Below are positions 15,269 to 22,275 of a DNA stretch of 29,956 nucleotides, piece after piece (positions within the stretch are counted from its first letter, which is position 1; each line of letters begins with the position of its first letter). Made by a program: the position numbers and the translations under genes. The notes below the pieces were generated by a model. The model was not told the DNA's origin, made no database searches, and worked only from the letters and a program-made list of their open reading frames with translations. Origin of the DNA: JAEDES01 sp964616405 (GTDB lineage: Bacteria; Bacillota_I; Bacilli_A; RF39; UBA660); NCBI GenBank assembly GCA_964616405.1, contig CAZTRE010000014.1:1-29956 (forward strand), given 5' to 3'.

Positions 15269-15297
15269 GTATAAAAATTATTTCCCGGGAAATAATA
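15269..15297 (+). promoter_or_regulatory. Candidate sigma-G promoter of spoVT
   Basis: GTATA (15269-15273), 17 bases, AATAATA (15291-15297). This resembles the forespore sigma-G pattern GHATR-N17/18-CATNHTA with one mismatch in the -10. spoVT is sigma-G-dependent in B. subtilis. The Noc-like palindrome at 15279 fills the spacer. Confidence 0.35.
15279..15294. promoter_or_regulatory. Noc-binding-like site 6, upstream of spoVT
   Basis: Perfect TATTTCCCGGGAAATA lies between the hsp20 terminator and the spoVT start codon (27 bases away). It overlaps the candidate spoVT promoter. Confidence 0.78.
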
Positions 15298-15321
15298 AGA
15301 AAAGAGAAAGTGAGGAATAAT

Positions 15322-15852
15322 ATGAAGTCAACCGGTGTTGTAAGAAGAGTAGATGATTTAGGAAGAATTGTTATTCCAAAAGAAATAAGAAGAACTCTTA
15401 GAATTAGAGATGGTGAAGAACTAGAAATATATGTAGATGATGATGTAATTGTATTAAAGAAGTTTTCAAAGGTTGCAGACTTGGGGGATGTTTCTAAAAA
15501 AATTATTGATGTGGTTAGTTCATTAGTAGGAAAAACGGTTTTGGTCAGTGATCGTGATAAAATTATTACAGGTAGCGGAGATTTAAAGAAAAATTATTTG
15601 AATAAGGAAATATCTCAAACTATTGAGAAGGTTATTAGTAGTCATAATGTTATGGTTGAAAATGATGTTTCAACGATTGAAATTGTGGATGGGTCTATAG
15701 ATAAATATTCTTATATATTACAACCTATTATTAGTTTTGGAGATGTAGTTGGAACCATTATTTTTTTATCAGTAAACAATGATATTTCGGAATTTGATGT
15801 TACTATTAGTGGATTGATTGCACAATTTTTAGGTAAATATATTGAAGATTAA
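15322..15852 (+). CDS. spoVT: Stage V sporulation regulator SpoVT
   Basis: A forespore transcription factor that tunes sigma-G-dependent genes in B. subtilis. The N-terminal AbrB-type swapped-hairpin DNA-binding domain is nearly invariant (MKSTGVVRRVDDLGRIVIPKE, RRTLRIRDGEELEIY). A C-terminal GAF-like domain of about 120 residues (VLVSDRDKIITGSGDLKKNYL through FLGKYIED) distinguishes SpoVT from AbrB, which is only about 95 residues. At 176 residues it equals B. subtilis SpoVT in size. I choose the ATG at 15322 with GTGAGGA ahead. The location, before metG, is where B. subtilis has abrB, so spoVT may here replace abrB in position. Confidence 0.93.
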   Translation: MKSTGVVRRVDDLGRIVIPKEIRRTLRIRDGEELEIYVDDDVIVLKKFSKVADLGDVSKKIIDVVSSLVGKTVLVSDRDKIITGSGDLKKNYLNKEISQTIEKVISSHNVMVENDVSTIEIVDGSIDKYSYILQPIISFGDVVGTIIFLSVNNDISEFDVTISGLIAQFLGKYIED

Positions 15853-15870
15853 CAATTTTTATGTTATATT
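15842..15870 (+). promoter_or_regulatory. Promoter of the metG T-box leader
   Basis: TTGAAG (15842-15847), 17 bases, TATATT (15865-15870) preceded by TGT (extended -10). The -35 lies inside the last codons of spoVT. Confidence 0.65.
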
Positions 15871-15876
15871 ATGACC

Positions 15877-16112
15877 ATAACTTTTGAAAAGTTGTGATGA
15901 AGAGTCTGTAATGAATGTTTATTTTAGAGACCTCCGTAAGGTGAAAGGGAGGATAGACTAAGTTATAAGATATGGCTTCTGAACTATTATATCGATATGT
16001 AGGTATAATCGTAGATAGGCGTTAACTATTAAAGTGTGTAATATCAAATTATTACGAAATAAGGTGGTACCGCGAAAGTTTTCGTCCTTATGTCGTGGTA
16101 ATTTTTTTTTGA
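15877..16112 (+). promoter_or_regulatory. T-box riboswitch (predicted tRNA-Met-sensing) before metG
   Basis: The leader has the Stem I start GTGATGAAGAGTC, the T-box AAGGTGGTACCGCG (16061-16074) and a terminator. In the terminator ATTACGA and ATAAGG (16051 on) pair with CCTTAT and the TCGTGGTAAT strand, and nine T end at 16110. TGGT in the bulge would pair with tRNA ending ACCA, which fits the A73 discriminator of tRNA-Met. A possible specifier ATG is at 15972-15974 (GATATGGC). Uncharged tRNA would stabilise the antiterminator and switch on metG. The class is certain; the specifier assignment is by eye. Confidence 0.92.
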
Positions 16113-16143
16113 TATTTAAATATTATTAAAAGGAGTGATTTTA

Positions 16144-17691
16144 ATGGCAGAAAAATATTATATTTCGACTGCAATTGCTTATACTTCAGGAAAGCCACAT
16201 ATAGGCAATACTTATGAAATTGTTTTAGCTGATGCGATTGCTAGATGGAAGAGAATAAAAGGCTATGATGTTTATTTTCAAACAGGTACAGATGAACATG
16301 GAATTAAAATAGAGGAGAAGGCAGCAGCTGCTGGAATTGAACCTCAAGAATTCGTTGACGGAGTAGCAACAGAAATTAAGCGTATTTGGGATTTAATGAA
16401 TACAAGTTATGATCGTTTTGTTAGAACTACAGATAAAAAGCATGAAAAAGTTGTTCAACATATTTTTAAGAAAATGTATGACAAAGGTGATATATATAAA
16501 GGAGAATACAAGGGTCTTTATTGTACACCATGTGAATCTTTCTGGACTGAATCTCAATTAGTAGATGGTAAATGTCCTGATTGTGGAAGAGAAGTTCATG
16601 AACAAAGTGAAGAGGCCTACTTCTTTAAATTAAGTAATTATCAAGAAAAATTAGAGAAATATATTGAAGATAATCCAGACTTTATTCAGCCGGCTGCACG
16701 TAAAAATGAAATGGTTAACAATTTTATTAAACCGGGGTTACAGGATTTATGTGTTTCTCGTACGACATTAAAATGGGGAATACCTGTTGATTTTGATGCA
16801 AAGCATGTAGTTTATGTTTGGTTAGACGCCCTAACAAATTATATTACTAATATTGGTTATGATGTAGATAATGAAACTGAAGAGTTTAAAAAACTATGGC
16901 CTGCTGATTTACATTTAATTGGTAAGGATATTATTCGTTTTCATAGTATTTATTGGCCTTGTTTCCTATGGTCTTTGGGATTAGAATTACCTAAGAAGAT
17001 TTTTGGACATCCTTGGTTATTAACTAGTAGTGATAAAATGAGTAAATCTAAGGGAAATGTTATTTATGCCGATGACTTAGTTGATAAATTTGGTGTAGAT
17101 GCAGTACGTTTTTATTTATTACACGAAATTCCATTTGCCAATGATGGCAATATTACTTATGATTTATTAATCGAAAGGACTAATGGAGAACTTGCTAATG
17201 TATTAGGTAACCTTGTTCAAAGAACTATTTCAATGGGAAATAAGTATTTTGGCGGAAAAGTTTCAAATAAAAAGGTAAGTACTGATGTAGATGGTGCTCT
17301 TATTAAGTCAATTAATGGCTTAGATAATTTAGTTTCTAAGAAAATGGATGAATTGCAAATTGCCGATGCTATAACAGAGATATTCAATGTCTTACGAGCT
17401 TCAAATAAATACATTGATGATACAACTCCATGGGTTCTTGCGAAGGATGAGAATAGTTTAGATAGATTAGAAACGGTTATTTATAATTTGCTTGAGGCAA
17501 TTAGAGTTTGTGGTTCTATGCTAGAAGCATTTATGCCTGAGACTAGTGCTAATATTTTAGAGCAAATAAATATAAGTGATAAAGATTATCAATATAAAGA
17601 AGATAATTCTTATCAATTAGGGCAACCAAGTGCTTTATTCCAAAGAATAGATCGTGATAAGTTTATGGCTGAAAATAATCTAGAAGTGTAA
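16144..17691 (+). CDS. metG: Methionyl-tRNA synthetase
   Basis: Class I synthetase that charges tRNA-Met. The HIGH motif is HIGN in YTSGKPHIGNTYE, the zinc knuckle has two Cys pairs (CTPCESFW and CPDCGREV), and KMSKS is in SSDKMSKSKGNV. Start at 16144 has AGGAG 8 bases ahead; the GTG at 16135 overlaps the ribosome-binding site. At 515 residues the protein ends after the anticodon-binding helix bundle and lacks the C-terminal EMAP/tRNA-binding domain found in the roughly 660-residue B. subtilis enzyme. This shorter form is known in many bacteria. Regulated by the upstream T-box. Confidence 0.96.
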   Translation: MAEKYYISTAIAYTSGKPHIGNTYEIVLADAIARWKRIKGYDVYFQTGTDEHGIKIEEKAAAAGIEPQEFVDGVATEIKRIWDLMNTSYDRFVRTTDKKHEKVVQHIFKKMYDKGDIYKGEYKGLYCTPCESFWTESQLVDGKCPDCGREVHEQSEEAYFFKLSNYQEKLEKYIEDNPDFIQPAARKNEMVNNFIKPGLQDLCVSRTTLKWGIPVDFDAKHVVYVWLDALTNYITNIGYDVDNETEEFKKLWPADLHLIGKDIIRFHSIYWPCFLWSLGLELPKKIFGHPWLLTSSDKMSKSKGNVIYADDLVDKFGVDAVRFYLLHEIPFANDGNITYDLLIERTNGELANVLGNLVQRTISMGNKYFGGKVSNKKVSTDVDGALIKSINGLDNLVSKKMDELQIADAITEIFNVLRASNKYIDDTTPWVLAKDENSLDRLETVIYNLLEAIRVCGSMLEAFMPETSANILEQINISDKDYQYKEDNSYQLGQPSALFQRIDRDKFMAENNLEV

Positions 17692-17710
17692 AATTGTTGC
17701 AAAGTGTCGT

Positions 17711-17749
17711 AAAAAAACATATAGAAATATTTAACCTATATGTTTTTTT
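17711..17749. terminator. Bidirectional intrinsic terminator after metG
   Basis: AAAAAAACATATAG (17711-17724) is the exact complement of CTATATGTTTTTTT (17736-17749), with an 11-base loop. Seven A before and seven T after allow termination in both directions. Confidence 0.85.
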
Positions 17750-17784
17750 GTGTTATAGTTGAAAGGTAGTGCTACGGAGGACTT

Positions 17785-17961
17785 ATGACGGAGAAAATAG
17801 AAAAAAAGTTGTTGTCTTTAGATGTGGTTTACTTTAGCGTTACTTCGGTATTTTTAATTAGTTATATATATGCTGAAGATATTTATGATTTATTATTTGT
17901 TATATTAATGACGATTTATTATATTAGAATTAAGATATATCGTTGGAAAAAATACCATTAA
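17785..17961 (+). CDS. Small two-helix membrane protein, unknown
   Basis: A 58-residue open frame beginning MTEKIEKKLLSLDVVY with GGAGG 4 bases before the ATG and an extended -10 (TGTTATAGT, 17751-17759) a little upstream. It has two hydrophobic segments (about residues 14-30 and 33-47) joined by AEDIYD, and a basic end RIKIYRWKKYH, the layout of a small double-pass membrane protein. It sits between two terminators; the second overlaps its last codons, so it is a single-gene unit. I do not recognise a family. Good signals on both sides make a real gene more likely than chance. Confidence 0.6.
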   Translation: MTEKIEKKLLSLDVVYFSVTSVFLISYIYAEDIYDLLFVILMTIYYIRIKIYRWKKYH

Positions 17962-17975
17962 TGTGGTATTTTTAT
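17947..17975 (+). terminator. Terminator overlapping the end of the small membrane gene
   Basis: AATACCA pairs with TGGTATT around TTAATG, flanked by A on the left and a T-run on the right. The stop codon TAA (17959-17961) lies in the loop. Confidence 0.7.
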
Positions 17976-17990
17976 TTTGGAGGGAGTTTT

Positions 17991-18743
17991 ATGTTTATAG
18001 ATACGCATTGTCATTTATCTTATAAAGATTATGATGATATTGAATTGGTGATAAAAGAAAATAGAGAGGCTGATATTTCAAAAATTGTTGTATCTGGTTG
18101 TGAAGTAAATGAGATTGATGAGGCATTAGAGTTAAGTGACAAGTACAAAGACGTTTACGTAACTATTGGATATCATCCATCTGAGGCCGGTAAGATAAAT
18201 GATTTTTTATTAGATGATTTAAAGAGTAAGTTGCAAAGACCTAAAGTTATAGGGATTGGAGAAATAGGCCTTGATTATTATTATGGTAAAGAAAATAAGC
18301 GGGAACAGATTGAGTTGTTTGAAAAGCAATTAGCCATTGCGGAAGAATTAGGTATGAAAGTGGTAATTCATAGCAGAGAAGCGACAGAAGATACAATTAA
18401 TTGTTTGAAAAAGTATAATGTGACAGGGGTTATTCATTGTTTTAGTGGAAGTGTTGAAACTGCCAAGATTTATGTATCTATGGGATATAAATTAGGAATT
18501 GGAGGGGTAGTAACTTTTAAAAATAGTAAGCTATATCAGGTGGTTGAAGAAGTAGGATTAGATAATATTGTTTTAGAAACGGATAGTCCTTATTTAACGC
18601 CTACGCCATATAGAGGAGAAAAAAACAGTTCAAAATATATTCCATTAATTGCTCAAAAGATTGCTGATATATTAGGTGCTTCAGTAGAAAAAGTGGCCGA
18701 AGTAACAACACTTAATGCATGTAATTTGTTTGACTTAGATTAG
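17991..18743 (+). CDS. tatD: TatD-family metal-dependent hydrolase (3'-5' DNase)
   Basis: TIM-barrel amidohydrolase of the TatD/YcfH group, with DNase activity in characterised members. Metal ligands are visible: FIDTHCHLSY (HxH), GIGEIGLDYYYG (Glu), VIHSREA and GVIHCFSG (His), and LETDSPYLTPTPYRG (Asp). 250 residues. The start at 17991 is preceded by TTGGAGGGAG; an earlier in-frame start (17943) would read through the terminator and is rejected. In B. subtilis yabD is followed by yabE, rnmV (RNase M5) and ksgA; here the first two are replaced by a three-gene cassette. Confidence 0.94.
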   Translation: MFIDTHCHLSYKDYDDIELVIKENREADISKIVVSGCEVNEIDEALELSDKYKDVYVTIGYHPSEAGKINDFLLDDLKSKLQRPKVIGIGEIGLDYYYGKENKREQIELFEKQLAIAEELGMKVVIHSREATEDTINCLKKYNVTGVIHCFSGSVETAKIYVSMGYKLGIGGVVTFKNSKLYQVVEEVGLDNIVLETDSPYLTPTPYRGEKNSSKYIPLIAQKIADILGASVEKVAEVTTLNACNLFDLD

Positions 18744-18794
18744 GTTTTATGGTAATCTTTAGATAATAATAGGGAGTTGTTTGGATGGTGATGT

Positions 18795-19367
18795 ATGAAA
18801 AGTTTTTTTGATAAATATAAAACTTATTTGATATTTTTGATCATTATATTTGTAATAGGATTTTTAATGATATTTATCTTTAATAGTAAAAGTTATGATG
18901 ATACAGCTCTTAGTGTAAATTGTTTAACTGAGGATTGTGATTTGGTTGCTAGTAATATATTGCCAATGACTGATGCTGTTGGAAAAACAATTTCTATTGA
19001 TAATTATAGAAAAGATGTTACCGGTTATGTAGAATTTGAGGTAAAATCTAATATTGATGATAAAGTAAAATACGAAATTTATTTGATTAAGGGAAAAAAA
19101 GATATTGAAGTTCCTGAGAAATTTGTGAAAGTTTATTTAACTGATAGCGAAGATAATCCACTTAAATATTTTGAAGATGTTAAAGTTCCTACTTATTATG
19201 ATTTAAAATTAGCATCTAATGATGCGAGTGGGAAATTAATTTATAGTGGTTCATTGAAAGAAAGGGCTAGTCAGAAGTTTAAATTTAGAATGTGGGTTGC
19301 AGATACATATGAATTGACAGCTGATGAATTAAGATTTTCTGCAAAGTTAAAAGTATCTGTTAAGTAG
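18795..19367 (+). CDS. Membrane-anchored or secreted protein, paralogue A
   Basis: 190 residues. A short basic N-terminus (KSFFDKYK) is followed by one hydrophobic segment (about 11-29), then a soluble, beta-rich, acidic outside domain. SKS at 31-33 could be a signal-peptidase cut site. Two Cys (43, 48) could form a disulfide. It shares ordered motifs with the next protein: LPMTDAVGK (56-64), YEIYLIKGK (93-101), KVYL (112-115) and RMWVADT (165-171), so the two are paralogues of low overall identity. The SipW-type peptidase encoded after them suggests a TasA/camelysin-like matrix or surface role; this is inference from context. No family was recognised with certainty. Confidence 0.8.
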   Translation: MKSFFDKYKTYLIFLIIIFVIGFLMIFIFNSKSYDDTALSVNCLTEDCDLVASNILPMTDAVGKTISIDNYRKDVTGYVEFEVKSNIDDKVKYEIYLIKGKKDIEVPEKFVKVYLTDSEDNPLKYFEDVKVPTYYDLKLASNDASGKLIYSGSLKERASQKFKFRMWVADTYELTADELRFSAKLKVSVK

Positions 19368-19375
19368 GAGGATGT

Positions 19376-19975
19376 ATGGAAGTAAAAAAGGGTGTATCTA
19401 AAGGTGTGATTATAGGTTGTATAGTAATAGCTATTTTGATTTGTGGTATTGTAGCAGGAGCAATTTATATACATTATAGTTCTCCAGAAGAAGTGTACCA
19501 GGAGTCATTAATCGGTGGAAATATTGCACTTACGTATAGTGATGAAGAAAATTTATTTGCAATAGAAAGCGCTATTCCAACGAGTGATATTGTAGGTAAG
19601 GCTTATGATAGCGCTGATTTGTTTTTTGATTTTACTGTAAAAGTTGAAATAGAAGATGCTAATTATATTGAATATGAGGTATTGCTAGTTAAGGATGAGA
19701 CTTTATCAACGGCATTAAATAGTAATATTAAAGTTTATTTAGAAAAAGAAGAAAGTGGTTCATATGTTAAGGTTGCTGAACCCAAAATTTTTAATAGTAA
19801 TGTTGATAATGAAAAAATAGGAAATAGTGTAATGTCAATTCATAAAGAAAAACGTACTGAAAGTGGTAGTGATAATTATCGGCTACGTATGTGGGTAGCA
19901 GATACTGTTGATATTACACCGGGACAATTACAAAATTATGCAGTTAAGATTGCTTTAAAAGGGACAGCCAAATAA
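19376..19975 (+). CDS. Membrane-anchored or secreted protein, paralogue B
   Basis: 199 residues. Hydrophobic segment at about 11-33, with AGA at 27-29 as a possible cleavage site, then an extracytoplasmic beta-rich domain. Motifs shared in order with paralogue A: IPTSDIVGK (67-75), YEVLLVKDE (100-108), IKVYL (118-122) and RMWVADT (171-177). Unlike A it has no Cys in the outer domain. AGGAGG precedes the ATG, 8 bases after A's stop, so the two are one operon, closed by the terminator at 19983. The equal size and order suggest a duplicated pair that may assemble together. Function is unknown; a fibre or matrix subunit is a hypothesis. Confidence 0.8.
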   Translation: MEVKKGVSKGVIIGCIVIAILICGIVAGAIYIHYSSPEEVYQESLIGGNIALTYSDEENLFAIESAIPTSDIVGKAYDSADLFFDFTVKVEIEDANYIEYEVLLVKDETLSTALNSNIKVYLEKEESGSYVKVAEPKIFNSNVDNEKIGNSVMSIHKEKRTESGSDNYRLRMWVADTVDITPGQLQNYAVKIALKGTAK

Positions 19976-19982
19976 TTAAGTT

Positions 19983-20004
19983 AACGTGTCAAGCACGTTT
20001 TTTT
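19983..20004 (+). terminator. Terminator after the paralogue pair
   Basis: AACGTG and CACGTT pair around TCAAG, followed by T-rich DNA. It separates the two surface genes from the signal peptidase gene, which has its own TATAAT at 20040-20045. Confidence 0.75.
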
Positions 20005-20068
20005 ATTTTGAAAATATAGTTTTTTTTGAATATACGTATTATAATTGTGGTAAAGATGGGTGGTGAAA

Positions 20069-20683
20069 ATGATGACAAACAAATCTTTAAAAGAATTAAA
20101 TAAGAATAAAAAAGCAAATTATATGTCTAGACTTATTTTGAAATCTTTTATGATTGCGTTTGTCGTATTTTTTGCTGTTATTTTGGTTTTTACAGTTACT
20201 ATTGATAAGGATAGTTTGGCGAATAATGTTAATAATAAGGCTTTATTTGGAGCTTATGTAATTGTTTCTGAGAGTATGATTCCGACGATTGATGTGAATG
20301 ATGCTATTGTTGTAAAAAAGACAAATAATGATGATTTGAAAATAGGTGATATAATTACCTTTAGTTCTAAAGATTATGCTTATAGAGGGTTAACTGTTAC
20401 TCATAGAATTGTAGGTATTCAGAATGTTTCTAGTGGAGAGAAAATATATAGAACTAAGGGGGATAATAATGTATTTATTGATACTTCAGTAGTTGATTTA
20501 AATAGTATTTATGGGAAAGTAGTATTAATAATACCTAAAATTGGTTATATTAAAAGATATTTATCTTCACCACAGGGTTTTATTACAGTAATAGTTTTAC
20601 CTATACTTGTTGTAATTGTTTATGAGGTGTTTAGAATTAAGAAATTGCTTAATAAGCAAAAAAAAGAAATAAGTGTTATATAG
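20069..20683 (+). CDS. Signal peptidase I, ER/SipW type
   Basis: A 204-residue membrane peptidase of family S26B. Transmembrane segments lie at about 22-45 and 171-188. The catalytic Ser is S69 in VSESMIPTI. The general base position is His112 in TVTHRIVGI instead of the Lys of ordinary bacterial SipS-type enzymes. KGDNN (130-134) gives the conserved Asp. This Ser-His type is the one of SipW, which in B. subtilis processes the biofilm proteins TasA and TapA. The start is at one of two adjacent ATGs (20069 or 20072) after GGTGGTGA. Likely substrates are the two proteins encoded just upstream. Confidence 0.92.
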   Translation: MMTNKSLKELNKNKKANYMSRLILKSFMIAFVVFFAVILVFTVTIDKDSLANNVNNKALFGAYVIVSESMIPTIDVNDAIVVKKTNNDDLKIGDIITFSSKDYAYRGLTVTHRIVGIQNVSSGEKIYRTKGDNNVFIDTSVVDLNSIYGKVVLIIPKIGYIKRYLSSPQGFITVIVLPILVVIVYEVFRIKKLLNKQKKEISVI

Positions 20684-20745
20684 GAAAAATTTACTATGTT
20701 TTTTTCTTTTTTTGTTTTATAATATGAGCAAAGTGGTGAAATATT

Positions 20746-21546
20746 ATGGAGAAATATGATGTTAAATTTAAGAAGAAATTTGGGCAAAATTTTTTGAAAG
20801 ATATTAACGTTGTAAAAAAAATTGTTCGTACTGCTGCAATCGAAGGAAATAGTCTAGTTATTGAGGTTGGTCCAGGTGGGGCTATTATGACTAGAGAGTT
20901 AGCGGGAGTTGCTAAACAAGTAGTTGCGTATGAAATAGATGAGGATTTGAAGGATGAACTTGGTAAAAGATTGGCCGATTGTAATAATGTAGATGTCATT
21001 TTTCAAGATTTTTTAACTTCAAATTTAGTTTGTGATATAGAAAAATATAAGTATGATAATATTTATTTTGTGAGTAATGTTCCATATTATATTACAACAC
21101 CTATTTTGATGAAGCTTATTGAAAGTGGACTGCCATTTAAAAAGATTGTAATGATGGTGCAAAAAGAAGTAGGTGAGAGATTTGCTACCAAATGTGGTAA
21201 TAAAGATTATGGTTCAATCACTGTTTTACTTAATTATTTTTATAATGTAAAAAAAGAATTTTTGGTTTCTCGTAAACAGTTCGTGCCGGAACCTAACGTA
21301 GATAGTGTAATTGTTTCGTTTACAGAAAAAAAAGATAAATTACCATTAAATGATTTTAAGTTTTTTGAAAAATTGGTTAGAGATAGTTTCCAATATAAGA
21401 GAAAGACATTACGTAATAATTTAAAGAGTTATGATTTGAAAAAAGTGGAAGAAGTGCTTAGTACTTATAGTTTGGATTTAAGTGTTAGGGCAGAGGCTTT
21501 AGATGTTTCAATTTTTGTTGATATTGCAAATGCATTAAAAAAATAA
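20746..21546 (+). CDS. ksgA: 16S rRNA (adenine1518/1519-N6)-dimethyltransferase
   Basis: KsgA dimethylates two adjacent adenines in helix 45 of 16S rRNA during late 30S assembly; its loss gives kasugamycin resistance. GQNFLKDINVVKKIV, the SAM site VIEVGPGGAIMTREL and the catalytic NVPYYITTPI are all present, and FVPEPNVDSVIV is characteristic. 266 residues, normal length. A TATAAT (20718-20723) lies upstream. It shares a terminator with the convergent TetR gene. Confidence 0.97.
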   Translation: MEKYDVKFKKKFGQNFLKDINVVKKIVRTAAIEGNSLVIEVGPGGAIMTRELAGVAKQVVAYEIDEDLKDELGKRLADCNNVDVIFQDFLTSNLVCDIEKYKYDNIYFVSNVPYYITTPILMKLIESGLPFKKIVMMVQKEVGERFATKCGNKDYGSITVLLNYFYNVKKEFLVSRKQFVPEPNVDSVIVSFTEKKDKLPLNDFKFFEKLVRDSFQYKRKTLRNNLKSYDLKKVEEVLSTYSLDLSVRAEALDVSIFVDIANALKK

Positions 21547-21567
21547 GACTTCATTTGGAAGTCTTTT
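21545..21567. terminator. Shared terminator between ksgA and the tetR-type gene
   Basis: GACTTC and GAAGTC pair around ATTTG, with AA before and TTTT after. It starts on the ksgA stop codon and touches the end of the convergent regulator gene. Confidence 0.75.
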
Positions 21568-22129
21568 ACTTTTTATAAATGAATTTTCTAGTGCCATAAC
21601 AACTAAGGTTTTCTATTATTTCTGATATCTCTTCAATGTTTTTATCAAAGTTATTTTTCACCCAAAAATTCAAAACGCCTAATGCTCCATTAAAAATAAA
21701 AATAGCAGCATATTCCATATCTTCTTCTGATAGCTTTGGAAGATCTTTTTTCCAACGTTCTTTACAACGCTCAAAAGCTACTTCCAAGATATCATTTAAA
21801 AAATGAAGATTGTTATTGGTATTAAAAAGAATTTTTACTAAGTCTTTATTTTCAATAAATACTGTTAACATGGCTGTTGAAAAATTATAAATAGTTTTCT
21901 TTTCATCTTTGGTGGGTTGGTAAGCTTGTTTTAATTCATTAACAAATTCTTCTTCAATGGAATCTAATAAATTGAAAACATCTAAATAATAACGATAAAA
22001 GGTGGCTCTATTAATATCGGCAATTTTACATATTTCACTGACTGTTATTTTTGTAATATCTTTTTCAGCCAAAAGTTTTAAAAAAGTATCTTTAATAATT
22101 TTTTTAGTATATTTAACTCTTCTATCCAT
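21566..22129 (-). CDS. TetR-family transcriptional regulator
   Basis: 187 residues. N-terminal TetR helix-turn-helix: YTKKIIKDTFLKLLAEKDI, then ITVSEICKIADINRATFYRYYLDVFNLLDSIEEE, which contains the recognition helix. The C-terminal ligand domain is helical, with NFWVKNNF near the end. I choose the start at 22129 because CGGAG lies 7 bases ahead; the ATG at 22150 has no ribosome-binding site. It is divergent from an acyl-CoA synthetase gene, and a 7-2-7 inverted repeat lies between them, so it probably represses that gene (and perhaps itself) in response to an acyl-CoA-type ligand. This is inferred from arrangement. Confidence 0.9.
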   Translation of the reverse strand: MDRRVKYTKKIIKDTFLKLLAEKDITKITVSEICKIADINRATFYRYYLDVFNLLDSIEEEFVNELKQAYQPTKDEKKTIYNFSTAMLTVFIENKDLVKILFNTNNNLHFLNDILEVAFERCKERWKKDLPKLSEEDMEYAAIFIFNGALGVLNFWVKNNFDKNIEEISEIIENLSCYGTRKFIYKK

Positions 22130-22198
22130 AATTACTCCGTTTTTCAACATAAAAGTTTTGTTTGTTTAATAACTATCAATTTATTATATTTTTGATTA

Positions 22199-22228
22199 TT
22201 GATTGGAATTATAAATTAATTATATAAT
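22199..22228 (+). promoter_or_regulatory. Promoter of the acyl-CoA synthetase gene
   Basis: TTGATT (22199-22204), 18 bases, TATAAT (22223-22228). The predicted start point (about 22235) is just ahead of the inverted repeat at 22243. Confidence 0.6.
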
Positions 22229-22242
22229 ACAATTGTAATATA

Positions 22243-22258
22243 TTCAACATGTGTTGAA
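22243..22258. promoter_or_regulatory. Candidate TetR-type operator
   Basis: TTCAACA-TG-TGTTGAA is an inverted repeat with perfect 7-base arms, located between the promoter and ribosome-binding site of the acyl-CoA synthetase gene. A further single TTCAACA arm is at 22143-22149, next to the regulator start. Confidence 0.6.
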
Positions 22259-22275
22259 AATGTGAGGCTGATATT

